Positions 1 through 8,582 of a DNA stretch of 64,000 nucleotides are shown in pieces. The notes beneath the pieces are model-generated. The model did not search any database, was not told the origin of the DNA, and saw only the letters and a program-made list of their open reading frames with translations. Each line of letters begins with the position of its first letter. Position 1 is the stretch's first letter. The position numbers and the translations under genes were made by a program. The stretch is from CAVPMN01 sp963706425 (lineage in GTDB: Bacteria; Actinomycetota; Acidimicrobiia; Acidimicrobiales; Acidimicrobilacustridaceae), in assembly GCA_963706425.1 (NCBI GenBank), contig CAVPMN010000020.1:2147041-2211040 (forward strand), in the 5' to 3' direction.

Positions 1-69
1 CCCGCGAGGGCCCGGCCTACACGGCGCCGCGAGATGACCGAGGAACGGCTGATCGTGTTGCAGGGGTGA
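1..69 (+). CDS. C-terminal fragment of an upstream gene (partial)
   Basis: The first 69 bases read as 22 codons ending in TGA at 67-69. That stop overlaps the GTG start of the oxidoreductase at 66 in a GTGA arrangement, the usual sign of translational coupling in this genome. The visible tail is arginine-rich and gives no family. The frame of the oxidoreductase is also open to the window edge, so this fragment could be spurious. Confidence 0.3.
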   Translation, partial: PARARPTRRREMTEERLIVLQG

Positions 70-2036
70 TCGAGACCCGGCGCTCCGCCTGTCCGCTCGA
101 CTGCCCGGACGGGTGCTCGCTCGAGGTCGAGGTCGAGGCCGGGCGGTTGCTCTCGGTCGACGCCGCGCCGCTTGATCGCGCCAACAATCCCCTCACCCAG
201 GGCTACATCTGCCACAAGGTGAAGCACCATGCCCGCCGCGTCTACGCGCCCGAGCGCATGACCGAGCCCATGGTGCGCGTGGGCGACAAGGGGGCCGGCG
301 AGTTCCGGCCGGTCGACTGGGACGAAGCCCTCGACCTGGTCGCGAGCCGGGTTCGCAACGCCATCGACAGGTGGAGCCCGGCGGCCGTGGTGCCCTATCT
401 CTACAGCTCGTCGGCCGGCAAGCTGGCCAGACGGGCCCTGTCGCCGCTGCTCTGGCAGGCACTCGGTGTCACCGAGGTCGAGCGCACCATCTGCGCGGCC
501 ACCGCATCGGCGGCGTGGGAGATGACCGTCGGCGACCTGCCAGGCGCCGATCTCTTCGACGTGCGCTCGTCACAACTTGTCGTCGTGTGGGGGGCCAACC
601 CCACGGTGACCAACACCCACTTCCTGCCGTTGGTCACCGAGGCCCGCCGCCGAGGCGCCGCCCTGGTGGTCGTCGACCCCCGACGCACCGGCATGGCGGC
701 GCGCGCCGATCTCCACCTGGCCGTCAGGCCTGGCACCGACGTGGTGCTCGGTCTGGCATTGGCCGCCGAGCTCGAACGTCGCGACGGCGTCGACCGGCAG
801 TTCGTCGCTGCTCACGCCAGTGGCGTCGACGCCTATCTCGCCGGCTGCCGGGAGTGGACGATCGACCGCGCCGTCGAGCTCTGTGGCGTCACTCACGAGC
901 AGTTCGACGCGCTCGTCGAGCTGCTGTGCACCCGCCGGCCGACCTTCTTCCGGCTGGGGTTCGGGATGGAGCGCAACCGCAACGGCGGTGCAGCGCATCG
1001 TGCTGCCCTGGCGCTCGCCGTGCTGGTCGGCGCGTTCGGCGAGCAGGGGGCTGGTGTGCACCTCGACTCGGGCAACAGCCTCTGGGATGGCGAGAACCTC
1101 GCTCGTGCAGTGCTCGGCGGCCCGCCGCCACCGCCCGCCCGGGTGATCAACATGAACCAGATCGGCGCGGCCCTGTGCGACACCTCGCACGACAGAACCC
1201 GCGTGTCGGTGCTCTTCGTGCAGGGATCGAACCCGGCGGTGACGGCCCCCGATCAGCGAGCCGTGCTGGCCGGCTTGGCGCGCACCGACCTGTTCACCGT
1301 GGTGCACGACCAAGTGCTCACCGACACCGCCCGCTACGCCGACGTCGTGCTGCCGGCCACCACCCACTTCGAGGCTGCCGATGTGCAGCTGCCTTACGGG
1401 ACCTTCACGGTCGACCGCTTCGACGCGGTGATCGATCGGGTCGGTGCCAGCCGCACCAACGACGAGGTGGCGTTCGGTCTGGCCACCCGCCTCGGCCTTT
1501 CCGCTGAGGCGTTCGATCCCTCACCTGACCGGCTGGCCTCGCTCGCCCTCGACGCCGAGCCGGCGCCCACCGTGGGCCACGTGCAGTTCAGAGACGTCTT
1601 CCCCTCCACTCCCGACCGACGCGCCCACTTGGTGGCCGAAGCGGTCGGCGAGGTCGACGCCCTCCCCGGCTTTCGTCCGCTCGTCAGCGAGTTCCCGCTC
1701 ACCCTGCTCACGCCGGCCTCGGCCCGCACCATCAACTCGATGTTCGCCGAGTTCGACCCGCCGTCGACCGATCTCCTCCTGTGCCCGGTCGACGCGCACG
1801 CTAGAGGGTTGGCCACCGGCGATCGGGCTCGCGTGTGGAACGAGCGGGCGGAGCTCGAGGTCACGGTGCGCCTCGACGACGCGTTGCCTGCCGGCGTGGC
1901 CTCGCTTCCGAAGGGGCTCTGGTTGCGCTCGTGGCCCGAGGGCATCACTGCCAACGCGCTCGTCTCCGACACGCTGTCCGACCTGGCCGGGGGTGCGACC
2001 TTCAACGACACCCGCATCGAGGTAATGGCTGTCTAG
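66..2036 (+). CDS. Molybdopterin-dependent oxidoreductase (DMSO reductase family)
   Basis: A 656-residue cytoplasmic-type molybdoenzyme with no Tat or Sec signal. The N-terminus carries a C-x3-C-x3-C cluster (Cys9, Cys13, Cys17) with a fourth cysteine at about 49, the [4Fe-4S] site of the formate dehydrogenase/NarB-like branch. The catalytic body follows, including a VVWGANP-type nucleotide-binding stretch near residue 175, and a C-terminal molydopterin dinucleotide-binding domain begins near residue 545. The GTG start places the first cysteine at residue 9, as in relatives. No electron-transfer subunit, chaperone or cofactor genes are beside it, so the substrate cannot be assigned. Confidence 0.85.
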   Translation: MIETRRSACPLDCPDGCSLEVEVEAGRLLSVDAAPLDRANNPLTQGYICHKVKHHARRVYAPERMTEPMVRVGDKGAGEFRPVDWDEALDLVASRVRNAIDRWSPAAVVPYLYSSSAGKLARRALSPLLWQALGVTEVERTICAATASAAWEMTVGDLPGADLFDVRSSQLVVVWGANPTVTNTHFLPLVTEARRRGAALVVVDPRRTGMAARADLHLAVRPGTDVVLGLALAAELERRDGVDRQFVAAHASGVDAYLAGCREWTIDRAVELCGVTHEQFDALVELLCTRRPTFFRLGFGMERNRNGGAAHRAALALAVLVGAFGEQGAGVHLDSGNSLWDGENLARAVLGGPPPPPARVINMNQIGAALCDTSHDRTRVSVLFVQGSNPAVTAPDQRAVLAGLARTDLFTVVHDQVLTDTARYADVVLPATTHFEAADVQLPYGTFTVDRFDAVIDRVGASRTNDEVAFGLATRLGLSAEAFDPSPDRLASLALDAEPAPTVGHVQFRDVFPSTPDRRAHLVAEAVGEVDALPGFRPLVSEFPLTLLTPASARTINSMFAEFDPPSTDLLLCPVDAHARGLATGDRARVWNERAELEVTVRLDDALPAGVASLPKGLWLRSWPEGITANALVSDTLSDLAGGATFNDTRIEVMAV

Positions 2037-2045
2037 CCTGGGGTC

Positions 2046-2420
2046 ATGGGTGTCGAGGTGTTCGTCTTCCAGGATCACGTGACGATCGACTTCAACGGCC
2101 TCGAGCGCATCCTCACGATGAAGGGCCATCTCGACCTCTCGATGTACGAGATCAGGTCGGCCCGGGTGGCTCCGGTCGAGGAGCTCAAGAAGGATCTGAG
2201 CTGGAGGGTGGGCGGTGCCTACTGGCCAGGTGTAGTGGCCACCGGTCACTACATGATGAAGAGCCGCACCGGTGTGCGACAGCTGTGGTGCGTCTATCGC
2301 GACACCGAGGCGCTGGTGATCGAGACCAACCGCGACAACCCGGCGCGGGTCGTCCTCCAGCACCCCTACCGCCACGACCTGGCCTGGTTGATCGGCGAGC
2401 GGCTACCGCACTACGCGTGA
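2046..2420 (+). CDS. Small PH-like domain protein of unknown function
   Basis: 124 residues, no signal peptide or membrane segment. The sequence alternates short beta-strand-like stretches and ends with a helix-like segment, which resembles small bacterial pleckstrin-homology-like proteins that handle a residue-by-residue 'met-lys-gly' core near position 25. It starts 9 bp after the oxidoreductase stop, so the two are probably co-transcribed. I do not recognise a specific family; the PH-like reading is a guess from strand pattern and length. Confidence 0.6.
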   Translation: MGVEVFVFQDHVTIDFNGLERILTMKGHLDLSMYEIRSARVAPVEELKKDLSWRVGGAYWPGVVATGHYMMKSRTGVRQLWCVYRDTEALVIETNRDNPARVVLQHPYRHDLAWLIGERLPHYA

Positions 2421-2499
2421 TTCGACGTCCGGTGAGGTCGCGTCTCGAGCGACGCCGGACCCAGAGTCGGCAGCGATCAGACCGCAGTAGCCTGCCGGT

Positions 2500-4056
2500 G
2501 TGATGCGCCGGTTCTCCCTCGCCGATCCACGCGACCTGCCGTCGCTGGTGGCCGGACTGGCCGACCGGGGTGGTCTCGAACGCGAACCCGCCCGCACCTT
2601 CTCGCGCACGCTCTACGACACGTTCGATTGGCGGCTCTTCGGCCGACAGCTGGTGGTCGAGCACCAGCGTGACGGCAGTCTGGGCACGTTGGTCTGGCGG
2701 TCCACCGACACGGGCGAGCAATTGGCCCGCCTCGACGTCGACGAGATGCCCCGCTTCGTATGGGACCTGCCACCGGGGCCGATCGCCGAGCGGCTCGGTG
2801 ACGTGGTCGAGATGCGGGCCCTGCTGCCGCTGGTGACCGTCGAAACCACGCGCACGATGCTGCGACTGGTAGACGGCGAGCACAAGACGATCGCCAGGGT
2901 GGTCGTCGACGCCGATCGCATCGCTGGCCGTCGCCTGCTCGCACCGGTCATCGAGGTGTTCGACGTACGCGGCTACGAGGGCAGCGCCGATGCCGTCGCG
3001 GAGCTCATCGGCGCCCAGGTCAACGTGCGAGAGGCCCACGACGACGGCCTCGTCGCCGCCCTCGAGGCGGCCGGCTACGCCCCCGGCTCGTATACGTCGA
3101 AGTTGCGGCTGTCGCTCGATCCCGACGCGCCGGCGATCGATTCGTGGGTCGTTGTGCTGCGGGCGCTGCTGGCCACCCTGGTGGCGAACGAGGCAGGCCT
3201 CCGTGACGACATCGACTCCGAGTTCCTGCACGACTTCCGGGTCGCCGTCCGCCGCACCCGTTCGGTGCTCGGCCAGGGTCGCGACATCTTGCCGCCCGCA
3301 GTTCGCGACCGGTTCCGCGAGGAGTTCGCCTGGCTCGGTCAGGCCACGTCGCCCACCCGCGACTTCGACGTGTTCCTGCTCACCCTTCCCGAGTTCGCCA
3401 AGTCGCTGCCCGTCGAGCGACGCGACGATCTCAAGCCGTTCCGCGCCTTTCTCGAGCACCGGCAACGGGCCGCTCACGCATCGCTCGTCGCCGACCTCGA
3501 CACCGAGCGCTACGCCAGCCTGCTGCACGACTGGCAGTCGTTCCTCGACGCGCCCACCGCCACGATCGACGAGCCCGACTCGACGCGAGGCACCGCCGCG
3601 GTGGTGTCCGAACGCATCGCAAGAGCGCACCGGCGATTGATCCGCGACGGTCGGTCGATCGACGAGCACTCACATCCAGAGGATCTCCACGAGTTGCGCA
3701 AGGACGCCAAGAAGCTGCGTTACCTGCTCGAGTGCTTCGGCAGCGCGCTGCCGGCGGAAGGGGTCGGCCCGGTGGTGAAGGAGCTGAAGGTGCTCCAGGA
3801 CGTGCTCGGTGAGTACCAGGACTGCCAGGTGCAGGTGGGCTCGCTCGAGCGCTTCGGCCAAGAGATGCTCGACGAGGAACAGGTGCCCGCCGCCGCCCTC
3901 ATGGCGCTCGGATTCGTGGTCGAGCAGCTCGTCGAGCGTGAGCAGCGGGCCCGTGACGACTTCGACAGCCGGTTCGACCGGTTCGACTCGAAGGCGGTGC
4001 GCCGGGCCGTACGCTCCCTCCCACCGAGCAGTGGTGCGGGCGGAGACGGCGCATGA
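2500..4056 (+). CDS. CYTH-CHAD domain protein
   Basis: 518 residues. Residues about 20-210 look like a degenerate CYTH (triphosphate tunnel) domain: the charged strand pattern is there but the N-terminal ExExK motif is not clear. Residues about 215-500 are a CHAD domain, recognised by its histidine/arginine-rich helices: DFRVAVRRTRS, TRDFDVF and LHELRKDAKKLRYLLE. CHAD domains are known to bind inorganic polyphosphate and target proteins to polyphosphate granules. A GTG start is used, with ATG as the second codon. The stop overlaps the next gene's ATG by four bases, coupling it to a ParA-like ATPase. Confidence 0.88.
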   Translation: MMRRFSLADPRDLPSLVAGLADRGGLEREPARTFSRTLYDTFDWRLFGRQLVVEHQRDGSLGTLVWRSTDTGEQLARLDVDEMPRFVWDLPPGPIAERLGDVVEMRALLPLVTVETTRTMLRLVDGEHKTIARVVVDADRIAGRRLLAPVIEVFDVRGYEGSADAVAELIGAQVNVREAHDDGLVAALEAAGYAPGSYTSKLRLSLDPDAPAIDSWVVVLRALLATLVANEAGLRDDIDSEFLHDFRVAVRRTRSVLGQGRDILPPAVRDRFREEFAWLGQATSPTRDFDVFLLTLPEFAKSLPVERRDDLKPFRAFLEHRQRAAHASLVADLDTERYASLLHDWQSFLDAPTATIDEPDSTRGTAAVVSERIARAHRRLIRDGRSIDEHSHPEDLHELRKDAKKLRYLLECFGSALPAEGVGPVVKELKVLQDVLGEYQDCQVQVGSLERFGQEMLDEEQVPAAALMALGFVVEQLVEREQRARDDFDSRFDRFDSKAVRRAVRSLPPSSGAGGDGA

Positions 4057-4796
4057 AGGTGATCGCCAGCTACAACATCAAGGGCGGCGTCGGGAAGACG
4101 GCGACGGCCGTGAACCTGGCGCACCTCGCCGCCGCCGACGGGGCCCGTGTCCTCGTGTGGGATCTCGATCCGCAGGGGGCGGCCACCTTCTACTTCCGGG
4201 TGAAGCCCAAGGTGAAGGGTGGCGCCAAGGGACTGGTGCGCGGCAAGCGCGAGCTCGACGACGTGGTGAAGGGCACCGACTATGACCACCTCGACCTCGT
4301 GCCCGCCGACTTCTCCTACCGCAACATGGATCTGGTGCTCGACACGGCGAAGAAGCCGACCCGTCGGCTGGCCCAGCTCATCCGTCCCCTCAAGCGCGAC
4401 TACGACTACGTGATTCTCGACTGCCCACCGAGCATCTCGCTCGTGTCCGAGAGCGTGTTCGAGGCCTCCGACGTGTTGTTGGTGCCCCTCATCCCCACCA
4501 CGCTGTCGGTGCGCACGTTCGAGCAGCTGCGCAGCTTCCTCGACGAGGAGGACTGGAGGCGGCGCCCGAGCCTCCTCGGGTTCTTCTCGATGGTCGACCG
4601 GCGCAAGCGTCTGCATCGCGAGGTCATCACCGACACCCACGCCGAGCGCCCCGAGCTGCTCGATGCGCAGATCCCCGCTTCGAGCGACGTCGAACGCATG
4701 GGAGTGCACCGCTCGCCGCTGTCGACCTTCGCACCACGAGGACGGGCGGCGGCTGCCTACCGCGACCTCTGGCTCGAGGTCACCAAGCGGATCTGA
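4053..4796 (+). CDS. ParA/MinD-family ATPase
   Basis: 247 residues with a deviant Walker A motif KGGVGKT at residues 10-16, a Walker A' segment (WDLDPQG) near 36 and a Walker B-like ILDCPPS near 118. This is the ParA/Soj architecture that positions cargo by binding DNA or membrane in its ATP dimer form. No parB and no parS-like repeats lie nearby. The ATGA overlap with the CHAD gene suggests it works with that protein and is not the chromosome-partition ParA. A basic stretch around residues 52-70 (many lysines) is unusual for the family. Confidence 0.88.
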   Translation: MKVIASYNIKGGVGKTATAVNLAHLAAADGARVLVWDLDPQGAATFYFRVKPKVKGGAKGLVRGKRELDDVVKGTDYDHLDLVPADFSYRNMDLVLDTAKKPTRRLAQLIRPLKRDYDYVILDCPPSISLVSESVFEASDVLLVPLIPTTLSVRTFEQLRSFLDEEDWRRRPSLLGFFSMVDRRKRLHREVITDTHAERPELLDAQIPASSDVERMGVHRSPLSTFAPRGRAAAAYRDLWLEVTKRI

Positions 4797-4816
4797 CGCG
4801 ACCTACGCTCTCCGGT

Positions 4817-5110
4817 ATGCCCGTCGAATGCGCGCACCTCGACACCATCACCGATGCTGCTCCCGACTCGGAGGGGTGCATCGACTGCCTGGCCATCGGC
4901 GGCCGATGGGTTCACCTGCGCAGGTGTGCCACCTGCGGTCATGTCGGATGCTGCAACAGCTCGCCCAACCGGCATGCCGCCGCCCACTTCAGGGCCAGTG
5001 ACCATCCGCTGGTGCAGTCCTACGAGCCGGGTGAGGACTGGTTCTGGTGCTACCAGGACGAGGTGGCGTTCGAGCTGCCCGACCACACGGCCAGCCCCTC
5101 GCATCCCTGA
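4817..5110 (+). CDS. UBP-type zinc finger protein
   Basis: 97 residues consisting almost only of a ubiquitin-hydrolase-type zinc finger: C-x-H at residues 5-7, two C-x2-C pairs near 21-24 and 37-40, another cysteine near 45 and a cluster of histidines near 53-63. The eukaryotic version binds the ubiquitin C-terminal diglycine; actinobacteria carry stand-alone copies whose ligand is not known. It begins 20 bp after the ParA gene and probably belongs to the same transcript. Confidence 0.85.
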   Translation: MPVECAHLDTITDAAPDSEGCIDCLAIGGRWVHLRRCATCGHVGCCNSSPNRHAAAHFRASDHPLVQSYEPGEDWFWCYQDEVAFELPDHTASPSHP

Positions 5111-5172
5111 CCCCCGCCAGGCGCGACGAGGCGAGTATCGCCGGCGCGTGGGGTTACCGTACCCTCGCGTCG

Positions 5173-5697
5173 GTGGATGACGTGCGGAGCATCGTCGACC
5201 GCCTGCGCGGCGGCGATCGCAGTTCAGGCGGCCGGTCAGACGAAGTGGTGGCCATGGTGCTGGCCGAGCCGACGCGCTTCGCCGAGGTCTTCGCCGCCAT
5301 CCGCGATCGCGATCCCGTCGTTCGGAAGCGAGCATCCGATGTGGCCGAGAAGGTCACCGCTCGCCGACCGGAACTGCTCGACGGACGTCAGGGCGAACTG
5401 CTCGGCGACCTGGCGCGCTCTCCCCAGGAAGAAGTCCGTTGGCATGTGGTGCAGATGATCCCCCGGGTGCCCCTCGACGACACGCAACGAGCCGCCGCCG
5501 CCGAGCTGCTCCTCGGATTCCTGTCCGACGACAGCAAGCTGGTGCGGGTCAACGCCATGGAATCGCTGGCCCAACTGGCCGACGACGACGAGGAGCTGCG
5601 TTCCCGGGCCATCGTGGCGTTCGACGAGCTGAGCGAGTCGGGATCGCCGGCGGTCCGGGCCCGTGCCCGCCGGCTCCTCAAGCGACTCATGCGCTGA
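5173..5697 (+). CDS. HEAT-repeat protein
   Basis: 174 residues from the GTG at 5173; an in-frame upstream extension to 5047 overlaps the zinc-finger gene and reads as low-quality sequence, so the later start is preferred. At least four HEAT-like helical repeats can be seen, each with the D-x-V-R pattern (RDPVVRKRASD, EEVRWHVVQMI, SKLVRVNAMES, PAVRARARR). Such solenoids are binding scaffolds. No enzymatic motif is present. It is 62 bp downstream of the zinc-finger gene. Confidence 0.78.
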   Translation: MDDVRSIVDRLRGGDRSSGGRSDEVVAMVLAEPTRFAEVFAAIRDRDPVVRKRASDVAEKVTARRPELLDGRQGELLGDLARSPQEEVRWHVVQMIPRVPLDDTQRAAAAELLLGFLSDDSKLVRVNAMESLAQLADDDEELRSRAIVAFDELSESGSPAVRARARRLLKRLMR

Positions 5698-5823
5698 GCC
5701 GCACGGCAGAGCGCCGCCGAACGCTTCCGTTCCAGGCTCTGACGACCTCCGGCTCGAATCGCTTGCACCTCGGTCGCGATCGTTGGAGCATGGTGGGAAC
5801 GGCTTGGACCACGGGGAGGGATC

Positions 5824-7121
5824 GTGGCACTTGCTCCGCTGATCGAAGACGTCGTGGGTGGTGATCTGCCCATCGGCCTCGAAGCGCACGACGGCAGTCG
5901 GGTGGGTCCCGGCGAGCCACCCGTCACCGTCGTGGTGCGTCGCGCCGACGCCCTCACGCGCGTGGCGACCCGCCCAGGCGAGCTCGGCTTCGCCCGGGCC
6001 TACGTCGCAGGCGACATCGACATCGAGGGCGACATCTACGCGCTGCTCGAGTTCGCCGCCGACCATCCCGAGCTGAAGTTGCGGCTGGGAGTGTTGCCGG
6101 CGTTGTTGCGCGAGGTGGGTGGCAGCGCGTTCGGCCCCTTCCGCCACCGCCGGAGGAAGCGCGACTGAGGGGGTGGCTGCACAGCCGTTCGCGCGACCGG
6201 CAGGCGATCTCGCATCACTACGACGTCTCGAATGAGTTCTACCGGATGGTGCTCGGCCCCTCGCTCACCTACTCGTGTGCGGTGTTCGAGTCGGACACCG
6301 ACTCGCTCGAGCAGGCGCAGGCCAACAAGTACGACCTCATCTGTCGCAAGCTCGGTCTGGCGCCGGGCCGTCGACTGCTCGACGTCGGCTGTGGATGGGG
6401 AGGCATGCTCCTGCACGCCGCCGCCAACTACGGCGTACGAGGGGTCGGGGTGACGATCTCGGCCGAGCAGGACGAGTTGGCGCGCAAGCGGGTCGCCGAG
6501 GCAGGCCTCGACGACCTCATCGAGATCCGGCTGCAGGACTACCGCGACGTCGTCGACGGGCCGTTCGATGCGATCAGCTCGATCGGCATGTTCGAGCACG
6601 TGGGACGGGCGCGGATGGAGGCCTACATGCGCCGCCTCTACACGCTGCTCCGGCCGGGGGGACGGCTGCTCAACCATGCCATCAGCCGCCCGGGCTATCC
6701 CCAACCCGACACGCTCGCCGGGCACACGGTCGCGGTCGGGCGCCGGCTGCTCACCGCGGCCGGGTCTCGCCTCGGGTCGAAGATCGACAGCCCGTTCATG
6801 CAGCGCTACGTGTTCCCCGACGGCGAGTTGCACGAGGTCGGGGTGGTCGTTTCGATGCTGCAAGAGGTGGGCTTCGAGGTTCGCCATCTCGAGACCCTCC
6901 GTGAGCACTACGCCCGCACGCTGCGTTGTTGGGTGGCCAACCTCGAGGCCAACTGGGATCAGGCCGTGGCCCAGGTAGGCGAGGGCCGGGCGCGCGTGTG
7001 GCGCCTCTACATGGCGGCGTCGGCCGTCGGGTTCGAGCGCAACACCATTCAGGTACACCAGGTGCTGGGTGTCCGCACCGAGGCAGGCCGCGCCGAGGTC
7101 CCCCTGCGTCCCTGGTTCTGA
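5824..7121 (+). CDS. Cyclopropane-fatty-acyl-phospholipid synthase (frame broken)
   Basis: Encodes a SAM-dependent enzyme that adds methylene or methyl groups to unsaturated phospholipid acyl chains. The N-terminal membrane-associated domain reads from 5824 to the TGA at 6166-6168; the rest, in another frame, starts with the family signature QAISHHYDVSNEFY and continues through the SAM-binding DVGCGWGGM and the GMFEHVG loop to 7121. The frame change lies just before 6166 and needs one missing base or two extra ones. The two halves together give about 430 residues, the normal family length, so the gene is probably intact in the organism. Confidence 0.85.
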
Positions 7122-7173
7122 CCGGTTCGCAGGTTCTGCCGGCCAGAACGCTCGGGGGGCCAGACGCTGCGCG

Positions 7174-8133
7174 ATGATCGCCGGCCATGGTCGACCAGGG
7201 CGCCCACCACGGCCACGACGGCACGACGGACACGACGGCCGGTTCGCGCCGAGCCCGACCGGACCCTTGCACGTCGGCAACCTCCGCACGGCCCTGCTCG
7301 CCTGGTTGTTCGCTCGTTCGGCCGGTGCCCGATTCCTCCTGCGGGTCGAGGATCTCGAGGCGCGGCCGACGAACAGCGTGTTCGAGGCCGGCCAGCTGCA
7401 CGATCTACGTGCGCTCGGGCTCGACTGGGACGGACCGGTGGTTCGGCAATCGGAGCGCTTCGCACGCTTCCACGACGTCATCGCCGATCTCGTCGATCGG
7501 GGGATGACCTATCCCTGCTACTGCACCCGGCGCGAGGTGCGCGAAGCGGCCTCGGCGCCTCACGAGCACCTGCCCGAGGGTGCCTATCCGGGTACGTGTC
7601 GCGATCTCGGGCGGGTGGCGAGAGCCGAGCGCGAAGCTGCTGGCCGACCTCCGGCCCTGCGCATCCGAGCCGAGTCGGCCGAGGTGACCTTCGTCGACCG
7701 GCTCCACGGTCGGTTCACCGGGCTGGTCGACGACTTCGTGGTGCGGCGCAACGACGGCACGCCCGCCTACAACCTGGCCGTGGTCGTCGACGACGCCGAC
7801 CAGGGGATCGGTGAGGTCGTGCGGGGCGACGATCTGCTCGCCGGCACGCCCCGCCACATCTACCTGGCGCGCGTGCTGTCGCTGCCGGTGCCGAGCTACG
7901 CCCACGTCCCGCTCGTGCTGGCGGCTGACGGAGACCGGCTCTCCAAGTCCGGCCGGGCCGTCACCCTCGACGACCTGGCGGCCGAGGGACACGACGCCGA
8001 GTCGGTGCGGACCGCCCTGGCGGCGAGCCTCGGGCTGGTCGAGCCCGGCTACCGGGTCGGCATGGGCGAGCTGCTCGAGCGGTTCGACCCGGAACGACTG
8101 CCGCGCCAGCCCTGGCTATTTGACGGGTGTTGA
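7174..8133 (+). CDS. gluQ: Glutamyl-Q tRNA(Asp) synthetase
   Basis: A truncated glutamyl-tRNA-synthetase-like protein without the anticodon-binding half, about 319 residues. It shows the class I signature (RFAPSPTGPLHVGNL, the HIGH-like site) near residue 23, the zinc-binding region with YCTRREVREA, and a KMSKS equivalent RLSKSGRA near 257. The family activates glutamate and attaches it to the queuosine base of tRNA(Asp). ATG at 7174 is the first in-frame start that does not run into the preceding gene. No queuosine biosynthesis genes are in the window. Confidence 0.88.
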   Translation: MIAGHGRPGRPPRPRRHDGHDGRFAPSPTGPLHVGNLRTALLAWLFARSAGARFLLRVEDLEARPTNSVFEAGQLHDLRALGLDWDGPVVRQSERFARFHDVIADLVDRGMTYPCYCTRREVREAASAPHEHLPEGAYPGTCRDLGRVARAEREAAGRPPALRIRAESAEVTFVDRLHGRFTGLVDDFVVRRNDGTPAYNLAVVVDDADQGIGEVVRGDDLLAGTPRHIYLARVLSLPVPSYAHVPLVLAADGDRLSKSGRAVTLDDLAAEGHDAESVRTALAASLGLVEPGYRVGMGELLERFDPERLPRQPWLFDGC

Positions 8134-8189
8134 GATCGTGTCGGTCGTCGAGCAGGCGCGCCTGGTTCGCCGCGTGCAAGGCTGCGCCG

Positions 8190-8573
8190 ATGACACCTGA
8201 AGAAGTGGTCGACGAGTTCGTTCGCCGGGTGGTGGCCAAAGATCTCGACGCGGCCTGCGAGCTGGTCACTGCCGACGTCGAGTACGACAACGTGCCGATG
8301 GGCAAGAACTTCGGACCCGAGGGCATCAAGGCGGTCCTCGGGGCGATGGTCTCGGTCGACGAGGTCGAGTTCGTCATCCTGCGTCAGGTCGCGGTGGGCG
8401 ACACGATCATGAACGAGCGGGTCGACCGGTTCCGCATCGGCGAGACCTGGATGGACCTACCCGTGGCGGGCGTGTTCGTGGTGAACGACGACGGCCTCAT
8501 CTCGTTGTGGCGCGACTACTTCGACATGGCCACTCTCACTGATCAGATGAACGCCGTCGCGGCGGCGAGTTAG
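8190..8573 (+). CDS. SnoaL/limonene-1,2-epoxide hydrolase-like protein
   Basis: 127 residues from ATG 8190. The fold type is suggested by the NERVDRF strand, in which an R-x-D pair matches the Arg/Asp pair of limonene epoxide hydrolase, and by the WRDYFD end, matching its second catalytic aspartate. That supports an epoxide-hydrolysing or ketosteroid-isomerase-like enzyme, with unknown substrate. It precedes the amidase by 9 bp and both may be one transcript. A more distal start at 8127 would overlap poor-quality coding sequence. Confidence 0.78.
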   Translation: MTPEEVVDEFVRRVVAKDLDAACELVTADVEYDNVPMGKNFGPEGIKAVLGAMVSVDEVEFVILRQVAVGDTIMNERVDRFRIGETWMDLPVAGVFVVNDDGLISLWRDYFDMATLTDQMNAVAAAS

Positions 8574-8582
8574 GCGGAACCC

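Noticed and set aside
66..2036. Selenocysteine-containing formate dehydrogenase
   Set aside because: There is no in-frame TGA within the gene and no SECIS-like hairpin; formate as substrate cannot be shown.
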